This document shows positions 20,481-30,402 of a DNA stretch of 64,000 bases, one piece after another; position 1 is the stretch's first letter, and the number at the start of each line of letters is the position of its first letter. Under the pieces are notes generated by a model. It did no database searches. It had not been told where the DNA came from and saw nothing but the letters and a program-made list of their open reading frames with translations. Made by a program: the position numbers and the translations under genes. The stretch is from Candida dubliniensis CD36 (taxonomy: Eukaryota > Ascomycota > Pichiomycetes > Serinales > Debaryomycetaceae): positions 1,798,001-1,862,000 of the forward strand of contig NC_012867.1 in NCBI RefSeq assembly GCF_000026945.1. The letters run 5' to 3'.

Positions 20481-21509
20481 ATGCAAGTCTCTATTATCCT
20501 GAAAGATGAACAAATAAGTTCGAAAATATACAGATACCTAAAATGGCTTTCCATCAAATCGCAAGTTTTTGAAGACACACAGTCAATGTTGAAATGGTTT
20601 GAAGACAACGAAGATGCTGACGACACAGTGGCATTGATTAACTCTAATGTCAATCCAAGTGACATTCCCAAACACATTGAGCCATTGGTTATTTCCGACT
20701 CCATTGACGCATCGGATACTACTTTTGTACGCATCAATGGGAACGACCAAAACATTGTCATCAACCATGTGACTAGTCACCTTCAATCCAAGATCATATA
20801 TTTTGCCCTTAACTTGAATAAACGGAAAAGGGCTGTATGGCTTTCTCGTCATGGAGAGTCCGAGTTTAATTTGAGTGGTCAGATTGGCGGTGATGCCAAT
20901 TTGTCGGAAAGGGGATGGGCTTATGCTCGTAAGTTGCCCCTGTTGGTTGAGAAATCTTGTAACGGGGCCAATTTAACTGTGTGGACTTCCACTTTGAGAA
21001 GGACCCAGCAGACAGCTTCCTTTCTTCCATTCCAGAAAAAACTTCAATGGAAGGCATTAGATGAACTAGATGCTGGCGAATGTGACGGAATGACATACGA
21101 GGAAATTGAACAAAAGTTTCCCGAGGATTTCAAAGCCAGAGACGATAACAAGTACGAGTATAGATATCGTGGCGGTGAAAGTTATCGTGATATTGTTATT
21201 CGTTTGGAGCCTATTATTATGGAATTGGAACGACAGGAAAATATCTTGATTATTACTCATCAGGCAGTGTTGCGTTGTCTTTATGCCTACTTCATGAATG
21301 TTCCTCAAGAGGAGAGTCCGTGGATGTCGATACCCTTGCACACCTTGATCAAGTTGGAGCCAGGTGCTTTTGAAACTATAGTTACACGAATCAAGGCAGA
21401 CATACCCGCTGTCAGTACATACAAAGAGAAAGGGACTTCTCAATTGGGCGAATCAGCAACCAACACCTCGAAAAGTAGAGATTTAATTAGCAATAGTAGC
21501 TCAGTTTAA
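20481..21509 (+). CDS. FBP26: Fructose-2,6-bisphosphatase-like phosphatase (Fbp26 family) with reduced kinase half
   Basis: 342 residues, starting MQVSIILKDE. The C-terminal histidine-phosphatase domain is complete: WLSRHGESEFN with phospho-acceptor His124, the GGDANLSERG loop, WTSTLRRTQQTA, ELDAGECDGMTYEEI with the catalytic Glu, and IITHQAVLRC with the second His near residue 260. This is the fructose-2,6-bisphosphate 2-phosphatase fold that opposes phosphofructokinase-2. The N-terminal part before it is only about 110 residues and has no P-loop, whereas bifunctional PFK2/FBPase2 enzymes carry about 200 residues of kinase there. The linker QSKIIYFALNLN matches the end of the usual kinase domain. 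It is therefore probably phosphatase only. Confidence 0.85.
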   Translation: MQVSIILKDEQISSKIYRYLKWLSIKSQVFEDTQSMLKWFEDNEDADDTVALINSNVNPSDIPKHIEPLVISDSIDASDTTFVRINGNDQNIVINHVTSHLQSKIIYFALNLNKRKRAVWLSRHGESEFNLSGQIGGDANLSERGWAYARKLPLLVEKSCNGANLTVWTSTLRRTQQTASFLPFQKKLQWKALDELDAGECDGMTYEEIEQKFPEDFKARDDNKYEYRYRGGESYRDIVIRLEPIIMELERQENILIITHQAVLRCLYAYFMNVPQEESPWMSIPLHTLIKLEPGAFETIVTRIKADIPAVSTYKEKGTSQLGESATNTSKSRDLISNSSSV

Positions 21510-21588
21510 ATTATATACATTGTATGGTATGTTTATGTTATATATAGTGGGTACTACTTATTAGAAATAATAAAACAACGAGTGCCAC

Positions 21589-22065
21589 TTATTCCTCGGT
21601 TATGTATTTTTTAACCTCTGCTCTAACTTTCTTCTCGTAGGTAGCCCTATCATTCATATAATGCTTATATGAATCCTCTTGAGCCGGCGACTTTATGTTT
21701 GGATTGTCTAATAACTCTTGCACGCCCAAAAGTATCTGGGTCAATGTGATGGCCGGCTTCCAATCTTGCAGTTCATTCAATATACTCAAACATACAGTCC
21801 CACTAGGGTATACATTGGGGTGATAAAACTTTGGTCTGAATTTGACTTTTGGTGGTTTAGAAGGATACTCATCAGGGAATTCAAGTGTCACCGGATAAAC
21901 AGCGCCTGCCCACATAGTTCCTTCTTTACCTGGTATTCCAGCAGTCCAATGCTTCAAGTCCAAGGACCCATCTGGAGCCTTGTTTGGCTTTGCAAAAAAA
22001 CCAAACGGATGGGTTTTCCTCCACTGTTTTCTTTCTTCTTGCAATCTAATCAAACAAAGGGACAT
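21589..22065 (-). CDS. UBC9: SUMO-conjugating enzyme Ubc9
   Basis: 158 residues. I chose ATG at 22065 because it gives [17 protein letters not shown], matching the Ubc9 opening, while the frame further upstream is poly-Phe from a T-rich leader. The E2 fold is complete: HPFGFFAKP, the GKEGTMWAG loop, the YHPNVYPSG motif, and the active-site Cys92 in [11 protein letters not shown]. Ubc9 accepts SUMO (Smt3) from the E1 and passes it to nuclear and septin targets. It is convergent with the Fbp26-like gene and divergent from SKI2 across 284 bp that contains 18- to 20-base A and T runs. Confidence 0.95.
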   Translation of the reverse strand: MSLCLIRLQEERKQWRKTHPFGFFAKPNKAPDGSLDLKHWTAGIPGKEGTMWAGAVYPVTLEFPDEYPSKPPKVKFRPKFYHPNVYPSGTVCLSILNELQDWKPAITLTQILLGVQELLDNPNIKSPAQEDSYKHYMNDRATYEKKVRAEVKKYITEE

Positions 22066-22349
22066 TAGTATCGTGCTTGATGGGAAACAAACAAGCAAAA
22101 AAAAAAAAAAAAAAAAATAAAATAAAATAAAATAAGATAAACAATCACCCAAAATTTAACGTGAGCATTCTTTTTTTTTTTTTTTTTTTCCATTCATTCT
22201 TTCGTTGTTTCTTCAATCTTTGTTGTTTGCTCATTTGGTGAATTCTCTCTCTTTCTTTTTCTTGACATTTTTTTTCAACTACACCATTCCATATTGATAC
22301 AAGCTTTGCTTAGATATATAAGCACACTTTATAACAACAATCACAACAA

Positions 22350-25300
22350 ATGATAATTGAAGAGGTACCGATAAATGATCCCTTGGTGGTGGACCCAACT
22401 ACTGTTACCACATATGAATATCCAGAAGTTACAGAGGAAGAAAAGAAACAAGATTTGAAAACAGATCTATTGAATCCATCACCAGAAATCAACTGGGAGA
22501 TCTTGGATCTTGTCAATAAACCATTAGAAATCAATCGAGAGAAAATCATTGACAAATTAGTGATCAATCCGGAACGATTGAGCCGTACTCAATTCAGATT
22601 CAAGAGATCGGGCATTCAGGGACACATCACAGGATATCAGGAAGAAGTCAATTTGAACGAATTAGAAAACTCCAACACTTCGCTAAGCATCAACCGTGGG
22701 TATAGTTCTAAAAGTGAAAGTCTTCGAGGAAACACCAGTTTTTTGCCATTTCAACCAGGAGGTTTAATCCAACAAGCAGCCTCCGATAGAGAACCCAAGG
22801 ATTCGGGTGTAAATTTGCATAGAAATGAGCATGGACTATTTGATATTCCACCAGGATTTGAGCGTGGATTAGAAGTAAGTGGAAGTGGAAGTTTGGATAT
22901 AGAACCAGTTTCCCCAGACGAAGATGATGAAGAGGAAGAAAGTTTGCAGGGGGTTCACATTTCTGCTACATCCGAGCCAGCAGATATAGATGGCGATGCG
23001 CCAAAGCCAAAACCCATGATCCCATTTGATAGCAAGGAAATTGAAGGATTGGTGCCATTTGATTATTCAATTTTCAAGTATACTGACAAGAAAAACGCAT
23101 TGGATAAACGAACTTGGGCTCACGTGGTAGACTTGGATCATAAGATCGAAGACTTTCAAGAGTTGGTCCCCAACATGGCACGAACATGGCCGTTTGAATT
23201 AGATACATTTCAAAAGGAAGCAGTTTTCCATTTGGAGCAAGGCGATTCTGTGTTTGTGGCTGCACATACTTCCGCAGGGAAAACCGTCGTTGCCGAATAT
23301 GCCATAGCGATGGCACATCGAAATATGACTAAATGTATCTACACGTCTCCAATTAAGGCTTTGTCAAATCAAAAGTTTCGTGATTTCAAAGAGACGTTCA
23401 AAGACATTGATGTAGGGTTGATAACTGGGGACGTTCAAATCAACCCAGAAGCCAATTGTTTAATTATGACCACTGAGATTTTAAGATCAATGTTGTATCG
23501 TGGTGCTGATTTGATACGTGATGTTGAGTTTGTGATATTTGATGAAGTGCATTACGTCAACGATATAGACAGAGGTGTAGTATGGGAAGAGGTCATTATC
23601 ATGTTGCCCGATCACGTCAAGTATATTTTATTGTCTGCAACCGTGCCAAACACATTTGAGTTTGCTAACTGGGTAGGGAGAACTAAACAGAAAGACATAT
23701 ATGTTATTTCAACACCAAAAAGACCGGTGCCTTTGGAGATTTTTGTATCAGCGAAAAACCAACTATTCAAAGTTGTTGATGCCAACCGAAAATTTCTGGA
23801 GAATGAATTCAGGAAGCACAAGGATTTTCTAGAAGGCGGTGGGAAGAAAAATGAGTTGCCGTCTACAACTATGGGTTCTGGAAGTAGAGGCGGACCAGGT
23901 GGAACTGCCAGAGGTGGGAATCGTGGTGGTCGTGGCAGTCGGGGAGGTCAAGGAAGGGGCAACTCTTCCGGACCCAAAAGGTTTGGCCGAGATGGTCCAA
24001 AGAAAAACACGTGGATTGACTTGGTTAATTATATGAAACTGAATAACTTGTTGCCCGCAGTTGTATTTGTTTTCTCTAAAAAGAGATGTGAAGAATATGC
24101 GGACTCCTTGCGTAGTGTTGATTTCAACAATGCTCGTGAAAAGTCTGAAATTCATATGTTTATTGATCGGGCAGTTGGCAGATTGAAGAAAGAGGATCGT
24201 GAATTGCCTCAAATATTGAAAATCAGGGAAATGCTTGGTAGAGGTATTGCTGTGCATCATGGTGGATTGTTACCAATCGTCAAAGAGTGTATTGAAATTC
24301 TTTTTGCCAAATCGTTGGTCAAAGTTTTGTTTGCCACTGAAACGTTTGCTATGGGGTTGAACTTGCCGACAAGAACCGTTGTGTTTTCGTCAATGAGAAA
24401 GCATGACGGTAGAAGTTTCCGTAATCTATTACCAGGCGAGTTTACACAAATGTCGGGTAGAGCTGGTAGAAGAGGGTTGGATAAGACGGGTACAGTTATT
24501 GTTATGGCATACAACGATCCATTGTCACCAACAGACTTTAAGGAAGTAGTATTGGGAACACCCACCAAACTTCTGTCACAGTTCAGATTAACTTATAGTA
24601 TGATTTTGAATCTTTTGCGTATTGAGGCATTAAAAGTCGAAGAAATGATAAAGCATTCTTTCAGTGAGAATTCTACACAGGTCTTGCTTCCCGAACACCA
24701 AAAACGGTATGATGAAATAAAAAAGCAATTGCAATCATCAACAATAACTCCTTGTTCCAAATGCTCTTTGGAAGGGACGGAAGAAACCTGCAATTTATTA
24801 ACAGAGTACGAGAAGTTATATGGAGAGTGTGTCGTAGATATACACAAATCGCCAGTTTTGAAAAGTCAATTGTTGCGTATTGGAAGATTGGTTTGTTTCA
24901 GAGATGTTAACCACAATGGTGCACGAATGGGGTTTGTCGTCAAGTCAGACAGTGCCAATAACGCTATCGTGTTGTTAACTTTTGACCATGGGAAAGAGTT
25001 CGAGGAAGCTATTGAAAAGTATAGATTGCCATATATTCCTATTCGCGATTACATCAGCAAAAGCTTCCCCAAAATCAAATTTTGTGGTCGTTTGAGAGTG
25101 GTGATGGTGCCATACGAAAACGTCTGCTTTATTGGAAGATACTCACTCAAGACATCAATAAATTTGATTATAAACAACAACAAGTCAGCGGTGCAAGAAT
25201 CCTCTGAACAGATACAAATCTTGACCAAGTATCAAAATAGCTTTGAAGAATTAGCTTTTAAATTTACTAGACAGTTATCCTTGCTTGACTTGACGGTTGA

Positions 25301-26051
25301 GAAGGATAAAATACTAGAAAAACTTAGGCTGAGTAAGACGTACACGTGCCCTAATTTCAAGCAGCATTACGTTGAGTATCTTGATAGATATTTGTTGTCG
25401 CAAGAAGTGGAAAAATTGGAGCGGTTGATTTCTGATGAAAACTTGGAATTGTTACCTGATTATGAACAAAGATTGCAAGTCTTAGAGGCAATGGGTTATA
25501 TTGATGAACAGCATAACGTGGTATTGAAAGGGCGGGTTGCCTGTGAGGTGAATTCCGGATGGGAATTGATTATTACAGAGTTGGTCTTGAACAACTTTTT
25601 AGCAGACTTTGAGCCAGCAGAAATAGTGGCATTATTGTCATGCTTTGTCTACGAGGGGAGAACTCAAGAAGAAGAACCACCTTTAATCACCCCGAGGTTG
25701 GAAAAGGGAAAGGCAAAAATATTGGAAATTGCCGAAAAGCTATTAAAAGTATATGTTGAAAAACAAGTTTCTTTGACGCTGGAGGAAGAAGACTTTGTCG
25801 AGAGCAAGCGTTTCGCATTGGCCAATGTTGTATACGAATGGGCCAACGGCTTGTCATTTAACGAAATTATGCAAATTAGTGTTGAGGCAGAAGGTACAAT
25901 TGTGAGAGTGATTACCAGATTGGATGAAATATGTCGTGAGGTGAAGAATGCGGCCTTGATCATTGGAGACTCTACATTGCATTTGAAGATGGCCGAAGCA
26001 CAAGAAAAGATCAAACGTGATATTGTGTTTTGCGCTTCATTATATTTATAG
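22350..26051 (+). CDS. SKI2: Ski2 RNA helicase of the Ski complex
   Basis: 1233 residues. Ski2 is the 3'-5' RNA helicase that, with Ski3 and Ski8, feeds mRNA into the cytoplasmic exosome and takes part in antiviral and non-stop decay. The N-terminal third binds Ski3/Ski8. The helicase core has the Q-like motif TWPFELDTFQKEA, Walker A AHTSAGKT near residue 306, a DEVH box (FDEVHYVND) near 398, and SAT (LLSATVPN). Between the two RecA lobes lies an RGG-rich stretch at about 510-545, also known in yeast Ski2. Lobe 2 contains TETFAMGLNLPTRTVVF and QMSGRAGRRGLD. The arch insertion and DSHCT-type C-terminus follow. Its stop codon overlaps the end of the convergent neighbour. Confidence 0.96.
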   Translation: MIIEEVPINDPLVVDPTTVTTYEYPEVTEEEKKQDLKTDLLNPSPEINWEILDLVNKPLEINREKIIDKLVINPERLSRTQFRFKRSGIQGHITGYQEEVNLNELENSNTSLSINRGYSSKSESLRGNTSFLPFQPGGLIQQAASDREPKDSGVNLHRNEHGLFDIPPGFERGLEVSGSGSLDIEPVSPDEDDEEEESLQGVHISATSEPADIDGDAPKPKPMIPFDSKEIEGLVPFDYSIFKYTDKKNALDKRTWAHVVDLDHKIEDFQELVPNMARTWPFELDTFQKEAVFHLEQGDSVFVAAHTSAGKTVVAEYAIAMAHRNMTKCIYTSPIKALSNQKFRDFKETFKDIDVGLITGDVQINPEANCLIMTTEILRSMLYRGADLIRDVEFVIFDEVHYVNDIDRGVVWEEVIIMLPDHVKYILLSATVPNTFEFANWVGRTKQKDIYVISTPKRPVPLEIFVSAKNQLFKVVDANRKFLENEFRKHKDFLEGGGKKNELPSTTMGSGSRGGPGGTARGGNRGGRGSRGGQGRGNSSGPKRFGRDGPKKNTWIDLVNYMKLNNLLPAVVFVFSKKRCEEYADSLRSVDFNNAREKSEIHMFIDRAVGRLKKEDRELPQILKIREMLGRGIAVHHGGLLPIVKECIEILFAKSLVKVLFATETFAMGLNLPTRTVVFSSMRKHDGRSFRNLLPGEFTQMSGRAGRRGLDKTGTVIVMAYNDPLSPTDFKEVVLGTPTKLLSQFRLTYSMILNLLRIEALKVEEMIKHSFSENSTQVLLPEHQKRYDEIKKQLQSSTITPCSKCSLEGTEETCNLLTEYEKLYGECVVDIHKSPVLKSQLLRIGRLVCFRDVNHNGARMGFVVKSDSANNAIVLLTFDHGKEFEEAIEKYRLPYIPIRDYISKSFPKIKFCGRLRVVMVPYENVCFIGRYSLKTSINLIINNNKSAVQESSEQIQILTKYQNSFEELAFKFTRQLSLLDLTVEKDKILEKLRLSKTYTCPNFKQHYVEYLDRYLLSQEVEKLERLISDENLELLPDYEQRLQVLEAMGYIDEQHNVVLKGRVACEVNSGWELIITELVLNNFLADFEPAEIVALLSCFVYEGRTQEEEPPLITPRLEKGKAKILEIAEKLLKVYVEKQVSLTLEEEDFVESKRFALANVVYEWANGLSFNEIMQISVEAEGTIVRVITRLDEICREVKNAALIIGDSTLHLKMAEAQEKIKRDIVFCASLYL

Positions 26052-26846
26052 ATTTCTTTGTACTATTTTAATAACACCTCTTTTGCCATTGATTATTTTG
26101 TCAGTTATCAATTTGTCCAATATTTTCCCGTTGTGATACTTGACCATAACTATTCCCAACATGGTATAGAAACTGCCAATGGCTGCCTGCCTCCAAAGCA
26201 TGTGCCGTTTCATTACATACTCTTTTCTCGGTAGCTGTATATTGATCAACAATTCCCGGTTAAGCAAACTGTGTCTGTGTAGTTGATTTACTTTTAGAAA
26301 CTCGTAAAGAATATCTTCATTGTTGAAAACGTCCAAATCTGAACTTAATTCCAAAGGAGTAGCAGTCAAATATCTATCATCGATAAAGATCGTGTTCTTG
26401 AGGAGACTGAGTTTGAACCTTGACTTGCCCAACTCACGTAATGTGTCGGTCTCCATTATACTGTTTTTCAACTTCAATTCCATATTTGTTGATCCATAGG
26501 CAATGCATATCAACTCGTCTGTATTGAAATCTAGTTTTAGATACGATTGTAGTGAGCTCATCTTCTGCTTTAAGTAACGTTTGTCTTCTTCATTCATTTT
26601 TTCACGTAGATTAATCCTCCCAACAAGATCTCTTTTCACTCTGGATCGTAGAAATGTAGGTATGGGTTCGAATGTACTTGAATGGAGTTTCAAATCGTCC
26701 TCTCGCTTGGATGCGATGGCTCTGATTCTTGATATATATAAATCATTAGACAGCAAAGGGACAGTAGACTGCATTCGATATATTATAAGTGGACATGTGC
26801 TATGACTCGAGCACAATAGGACAGATCGTTTAGCAGTACTTATCAT
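26046..26846 (-). CDS. Probable mitochondrial ribosomal protein with an RNase III-like fold (mL57/Mrpl15-like)
   Basis: 266 residues from ATG at 26846. The N-terminus is basic with Ser and few acids (MISTAKRSVLLCSSHS...), as in a mitochondrial presequence. The body has the outline of a non-catalytic RNase III domain: FNTDELICIAYGSTN, ELGKSRFKL, and the C-terminal AAIGSFYTMLGIVMVKYHNG, which resembles the final RNase III helix. No catalytic acidic signature is visible. This fits yeast Mrpl15 (mL57), about 250 residues long. The assignment is by outline only. The 3' end overlaps the SKI2 coding end by 6 bases, tail to tail. Confidence 0.55.
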   Translation of the reverse strand: MISTAKRSVLLCSSHSTCPLIIYRMQSTVPLLSNDLYISRIRAIASKREDDLKLHSSTFEPIPTFLRSRVKRDLVGRINLREKMNEEDKRYLKQKMSSLQSYLKLDFNTDELICIAYGSTNMELKLKNSIMETDTLRELGKSRFKLSLLKNTIFIDDRYLTATPLELSSDLDVFNNEDILYEFLKVNQLHRHSLLNRELLINIQLPRKEYVMKRHMLWRQAAIGSFYTMLGIVMVKYHNGKILDKLITDKIINGKRGVIKIVQRNL

Positions 26847-27027
26847 GGTGGTGGTGGGGGTGTGCCCAGCTTGCTTGTTTAATCTTGGAAAATATGGTTC
26901 ACCAAAAAATGAAGAAAGAAAATTATTTTATGTAAAGCTTTTAGGTGAAAAAAAAAAAAAGAGATCGGGAATAGTCATCGAGATCAAAACCCAATAATAT
27001 TAGAACAACTGTACATTCCTTTAAGAA

Positions 27028-29337
27028 ATGTCATCCAAATCGTCGTCATCGTCGTCTAAAAAGAAAACGAACGGGACTTCTTCTCCAGAACTGTCTAGTG
27101 CCCCGGCGAAGAAAATAAAAGTACCAAAGTCTTTTATTGTCAGACCCAATGTGCCAACCAACAACAAATCCGTAGCCAATGTCTATATAAACCCAGAAAT
27201 ACTTTCAGCAATGGAGCTTAGTAATGGGAACTTGGTTTTAGTCACGTTGCGTGACAGTGGATCTGCTGGTGTTGTGGCTACTGTTTACTCCTCTAACGAT
27301 GTTGTCGATAGAAACGTCATTACCATTTCCTTCCCATACAGACAACTTTGTGGACTTGTACTTGGCGACAGAGTTGAACTTGTTAAATTTATGAACCAGC
27401 CACCATATGCAAGTGATGTTTCCATAAGTGGGGTCGAGTCAGTTACCGACGATGTAAAGCTGGCATTGCTTGATATTGGATTAGTTTATCCAGGGTTGCA
27501 AATCAATACTGATGACAAGAAAATCACCATTGTTGATGTGAATGACAGTTTGAATGCATCAATGAACAGACTATCGATCAAGGACAATGAATGTTTATCG
27601 TCTGTCCCCACCGTTTCGCCGCCATATTTATTTTCACCAACAGCAACAACAGTAAATGTTGCCTCCGTGACATTCCCTTTGCGGTCCAAATATCCAAACT
27701 TGCCCCAACAAATCACATACGACCAAGTTGGTGGGTTATCAAAACAAATTGAATTGTTAAAATCAACCATTGAACTCCCATTGAATAACCCCACTTTATT
27801 TTCTGATTTTGGGATTTCACCACCGCGGGGAATTTTATTACATGGTCCCCCAGGAACAGGTAAAACCATGCTTTTAAGATGTGTGGCAAACTCCATTACT
27901 GAAGCACACGTACTAACAATCAATGGTCCCAGTATTGTTTCCAAATATTTGGGCGAGACAGAAAATGCCATTAGGGATATTTTCAATGAAGCCAAGAAGT
28001 TTCAACCATCAATTGTTTTCATGGATGAAATCGATTCAATAGCACCCAGTAGAACATCAGACGATGCAGGCGAGACAGAATCAAGAGTAGTGGCACAATT
28101 ATTGACGGTTATGGACGGAATGGGGGATAATGGGAGAATTGTTGTTGTTGGTGCAACCAACCGTCCCAACTCGATTGATTCAGCTTTAAGAAGACCAGGG
28201 AGATTTGATCAAGAAGTTGAAATTGGGATACCAGATGTTGAAGCTCGTGAAGAGATATTGACTAAACAGTTTGCTAGAATGAATCCTGAAAAGTGTCAAA
28301 TAACCAAGGAGGAGATTGCAAATATAGCTTCCAAAACTCATGGGTATGTTGGAGCTGATTTGACGGCACTATGTCGGGAATCGGTGATGAAGGCAATTAA
28401 TCGTGGCCTATCTGTTGGTATTCCCCAAACCGCCATCAAAGTGACAGTCGACGATGTGTACCATGCGTTGCCAGAAATCAGACCGAGTGCTATGCGTGAG
28501 ATTTTTTTGGAAATGCCCAAAGTGCATTGGTCGGATATTGGTGGACAAGATGAATTGAAACGAAAATTAATTGAAGTTGTTCAATTGCCCTTGGAAGCTA
28601 GTGATTCGTTTAAAAACTTGGGTGTTTCTTCTCCCAAGGGAGTCTTACTTTATGGACCACCAGGTTGTTCGAAAACCTTAACTGCTAAAGCTTTGGCAAC
28701 AGAATCGGGTCTTAATTTCTTGGCCGTCAAGGGTCCAGAAATCTTTAATAAGTATGTGGGTGAATCGGAAAGAACCATTCGTGAGATTTTCCGCAAGGCA
28801 AGGGCTGCATCGCCTTCAATAATTTTTTTCGATGAGATTGATGCTATTGCCGGAGATAGAGATGGGGATAGTTCAACTACGGCGGCACTGAATGTGCTCA
28901 CGTCTTTGCTCAATGAGATTGATGGGGTTGAAGAATTGAAAGGTGTGGTTATTGTTGGTGCGACAAATAAGCCGACCGAGATTGATCCGGCATTGTTAAG
29001 ACCAGGACGGTTGGACCGTCATATATATGTTGCCCCACCAGATTATGATGCTCGATTGCAAATATTGCAAAAGTGTTGTCGTAAGTTCAATTTACACAGT
29101 GGCGATAAATCTGTAGATTTACAGAAGTTGGCAGAATTAACTGACGGATGTTCTGGTGCAGAGGTGACGCTATTGTGCCAAGAAGCCGGGTTGGCTGCTA
29201 TTATGGAGAATAAAGAAGCAACCACAGTAACAAGCAAACATTTCGAGCACGCACTAAAAGGTATATCAAGAGGTATAACTCCGGAAATGTTGGAATATTA
29301 TGAAATGTTTTCAAAGAAAAGTGGATTAAGTATATAG
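27028..29337 (+). CDS. AFG2: AAA-ATPase Afg2/Drg1, 60S biogenesis
   Basis: 769 residues, the usual Afg2 length. Afg2 (Drg1) is a Cdc48-like hexameric ATPase that releases Rlp24 from newly exported pre-60S particles. A basic Ser/Lys-rich start (SSKSSSSSSKKK) precedes the N domain (about 30-220). Module D1 has GPPGTGKT near residue 273 and Walker B VFMDEID near 331. Module D2 has the variant GPPGCSKT near 542 and FFDEIDAI near 601. The Cys-Ser in the second P-loop is a family mark of Afg2. Sensor and arginine-finger regions (GATNRP, LRRPGRFD; GATNKP, LRPGRLDR) are intact. Confidence 0.96.
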   Translation: MSSKSSSSSSKKKTNGTSSPELSSAPAKKIKVPKSFIVRPNVPTNNKSVANVYINPEILSAMELSNGNLVLVTLRDSGSAGVVATVYSSNDVVDRNVITISFPYRQLCGLVLGDRVELVKFMNQPPYASDVSISGVESVTDDVKLALLDIGLVYPGLQINTDDKKITIVDVNDSLNASMNRLSIKDNECLSSVPTVSPPYLFSPTATTVNVASVTFPLRSKYPNLPQQITYDQVGGLSKQIELLKSTIELPLNNPTLFSDFGISPPRGILLHGPPGTGKTMLLRCVANSITEAHVLTINGPSIVSKYLGETENAIRDIFNEAKKFQPSIVFMDEIDSIAPSRTSDDAGETESRVVAQLLTVMDGMGDNGRIVVVGATNRPNSIDSALRRPGRFDQEVEIGIPDVEAREEILTKQFARMNPEKCQITKEEIANIASKTHGYVGADLTALCRESVMKAINRGLSVGIPQTAIKVTVDDVYHALPEIRPSAMREIFLEMPKVHWSDIGGQDELKRKLIEVVQLPLEASDSFKNLGVSSPKGVLLYGPPGCSKTLTAKALATESGLNFLAVKGPEIFNKYVGESERTIREIFRKARAASPSIIFFDEIDAIAGDRDGDSSTTAALNVLTSLLNEIDGVEELKGVVIVGATNKPTEIDPALLRPGRLDRHIYVAPPDYDARLQILQKCCRKFNLHSGDKSVDLQKLAELTDGCSGAEVTLLCQEAGLAAIMENKEATTVTSKHFEHALKGISRGITPEMLEYYEMFSKKSGLSI

Positions 29338-29400
29338 AAAGGAAGTCGTTAACAATATATTACGTACTAGAATAGAATACACAGTGACATCAAAAGAGTC

Positions 29401-30402
29401 TCATTGTTGTTTACAACCTTCTTGTAATTCCTTTCCGAATTCAGGTGGTAGGTCTTTGTCATTAAACCCGAATGGATTATCGCCGCCCTTACCTGCACCT
29501 CCACCAAAACCAGGAAGAAAATCGCCTGTTTCGCCGACAAGTTCGCTTGGTGGTTGGCCCAATTCTTGTAATGATTCCAATAACGAGTTCACCTGTTCTC
29601 TTTGACGTTTATTCTCTTCGCTGTATGATTCCAGTTCAAATATTCTGACGATATCATTGGTTATTTCATATTGCTGCGTATAATTCTTGTATTTAGCTTC
29701 GTCAAGCTTGTCTTTGTTTTGTTGCAAATATTCGGGGAACTTTGTATTCAAATCCTTGATTGGTTCGTACAATACTTCTTTTGAACTCAATTGTTCTAAC
29801 ATGTCCACTAGTAATTTGCTCATATCGAAATCTCCTTCACCAGCATCACCCATCCCACTCAACAATTGCGTCAAGAGGTCTTCTGGATTGGATCCCAATG
29901 GATCGTTCTTGAGCTTGGCATCAATGTCGTCACCCAGTTTTTTCAATCTTTCCATTGTCTCTTTCATGACATATTCAAAATTGGCAGGTTTTTTCTCTTC
30001 TGTTTCAATTGACTCTCTGTGGTTTGTTTCAAATTGTTTCACCAAATCTTCAAATTGCTTCTGGGTATCTGGGTCCTCGATTTTCAAATCACTGATCAAC
30101 TCATTTATTGATTTTTGAAAGTCGTTACCAAGGGGATCAGTAGGATCCTTGGCCTTGTCTGAATCATGTTTAACCGATTGGTCATCCCTTTGTGATACCG
30201 AGGCTCCAGGAGGCTTACTTAAAACATCATCAGCAAAATCATCCAACAAATCGTCCAAATCGTCCAAATCATCTTCATTAGAAGAAGACTTTTTGGTTTC
30301 AGCACTGGCAGCAGGTTTCTCTTCTTTCACTGGCTTAGCAGTTTCCAGGTTAACTTTAGGTTGTTCCAGGGTAGATTTATCTACTACTTCGTTCGTTGAC
30401 AT
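29401..30402 (-). CDS. PEX19: Peroxisomal membrane protein import receptor Pex19
   Basis: 333 residues. Pex19 is a farnesylated cytosolic chaperone for peroxisomal membrane proteins and docks on Pex3. The start (MSTNEVVDKSTLE) is followed by Lys/Glu-rich disorder and an Asp/Leu-rich stretch (DDLDDLDDLLDDFADDVL) near residues 44-61, the Pex3-binding type of region. The C-terminal helical cargo-binding domain contains DILRIFELES-like sequence (ITNDIVRIFELESYSEEN). The protein ends GCKQQ, a CaaX farnesylation signal identical in form to that of yeast Pex19. It is convergent with AFG2, with 63 bp between stops. Confidence 0.95.
   Translation of the reverse strand: MSTNEVVDKSTLEQPKVNLETAKPVKEEKPAASAETKKSSSNEDDLDDLDDLLDDFADDVLSKPPGASVSQRDDQSVKHDSDKAKDPTDPLGNDFQKSINELISDLKIEDPDTQKQFEDLVKQFETNHRESIETEEKKPANFEYVMKETMERLKKLGDDIDAKLKNDPLGSNPEDLLTQLLSGMGDAGEGDFDMSKLLVDMLEQLSSKEVLYEPIKDLNTKFPEYLQQNKDKLDEAKYKNYTQQYEITNDIVRIFELESYSEENKRQREQVNSLLESLQELGQPPSELVGETGDFLPGFGGGAGKGGDNPFGFNDKDLPPEFGKELQEGCKQQ

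Noticed and set aside
20410..20852. Antisense ORFs under the Fbp26-like N-terminus
   Set aside because: They are the complement of a well supported coding frame and have no family likeness.
22030..22070. An intron at the 5' end of UBC9, suggested by TACTAAT followed by TTTGATTAG on the minus strand
   Set aside because: Reading straight through gives [17 protein letters not shown], which matches the Ubc9 start exactly, so no splice is needed.
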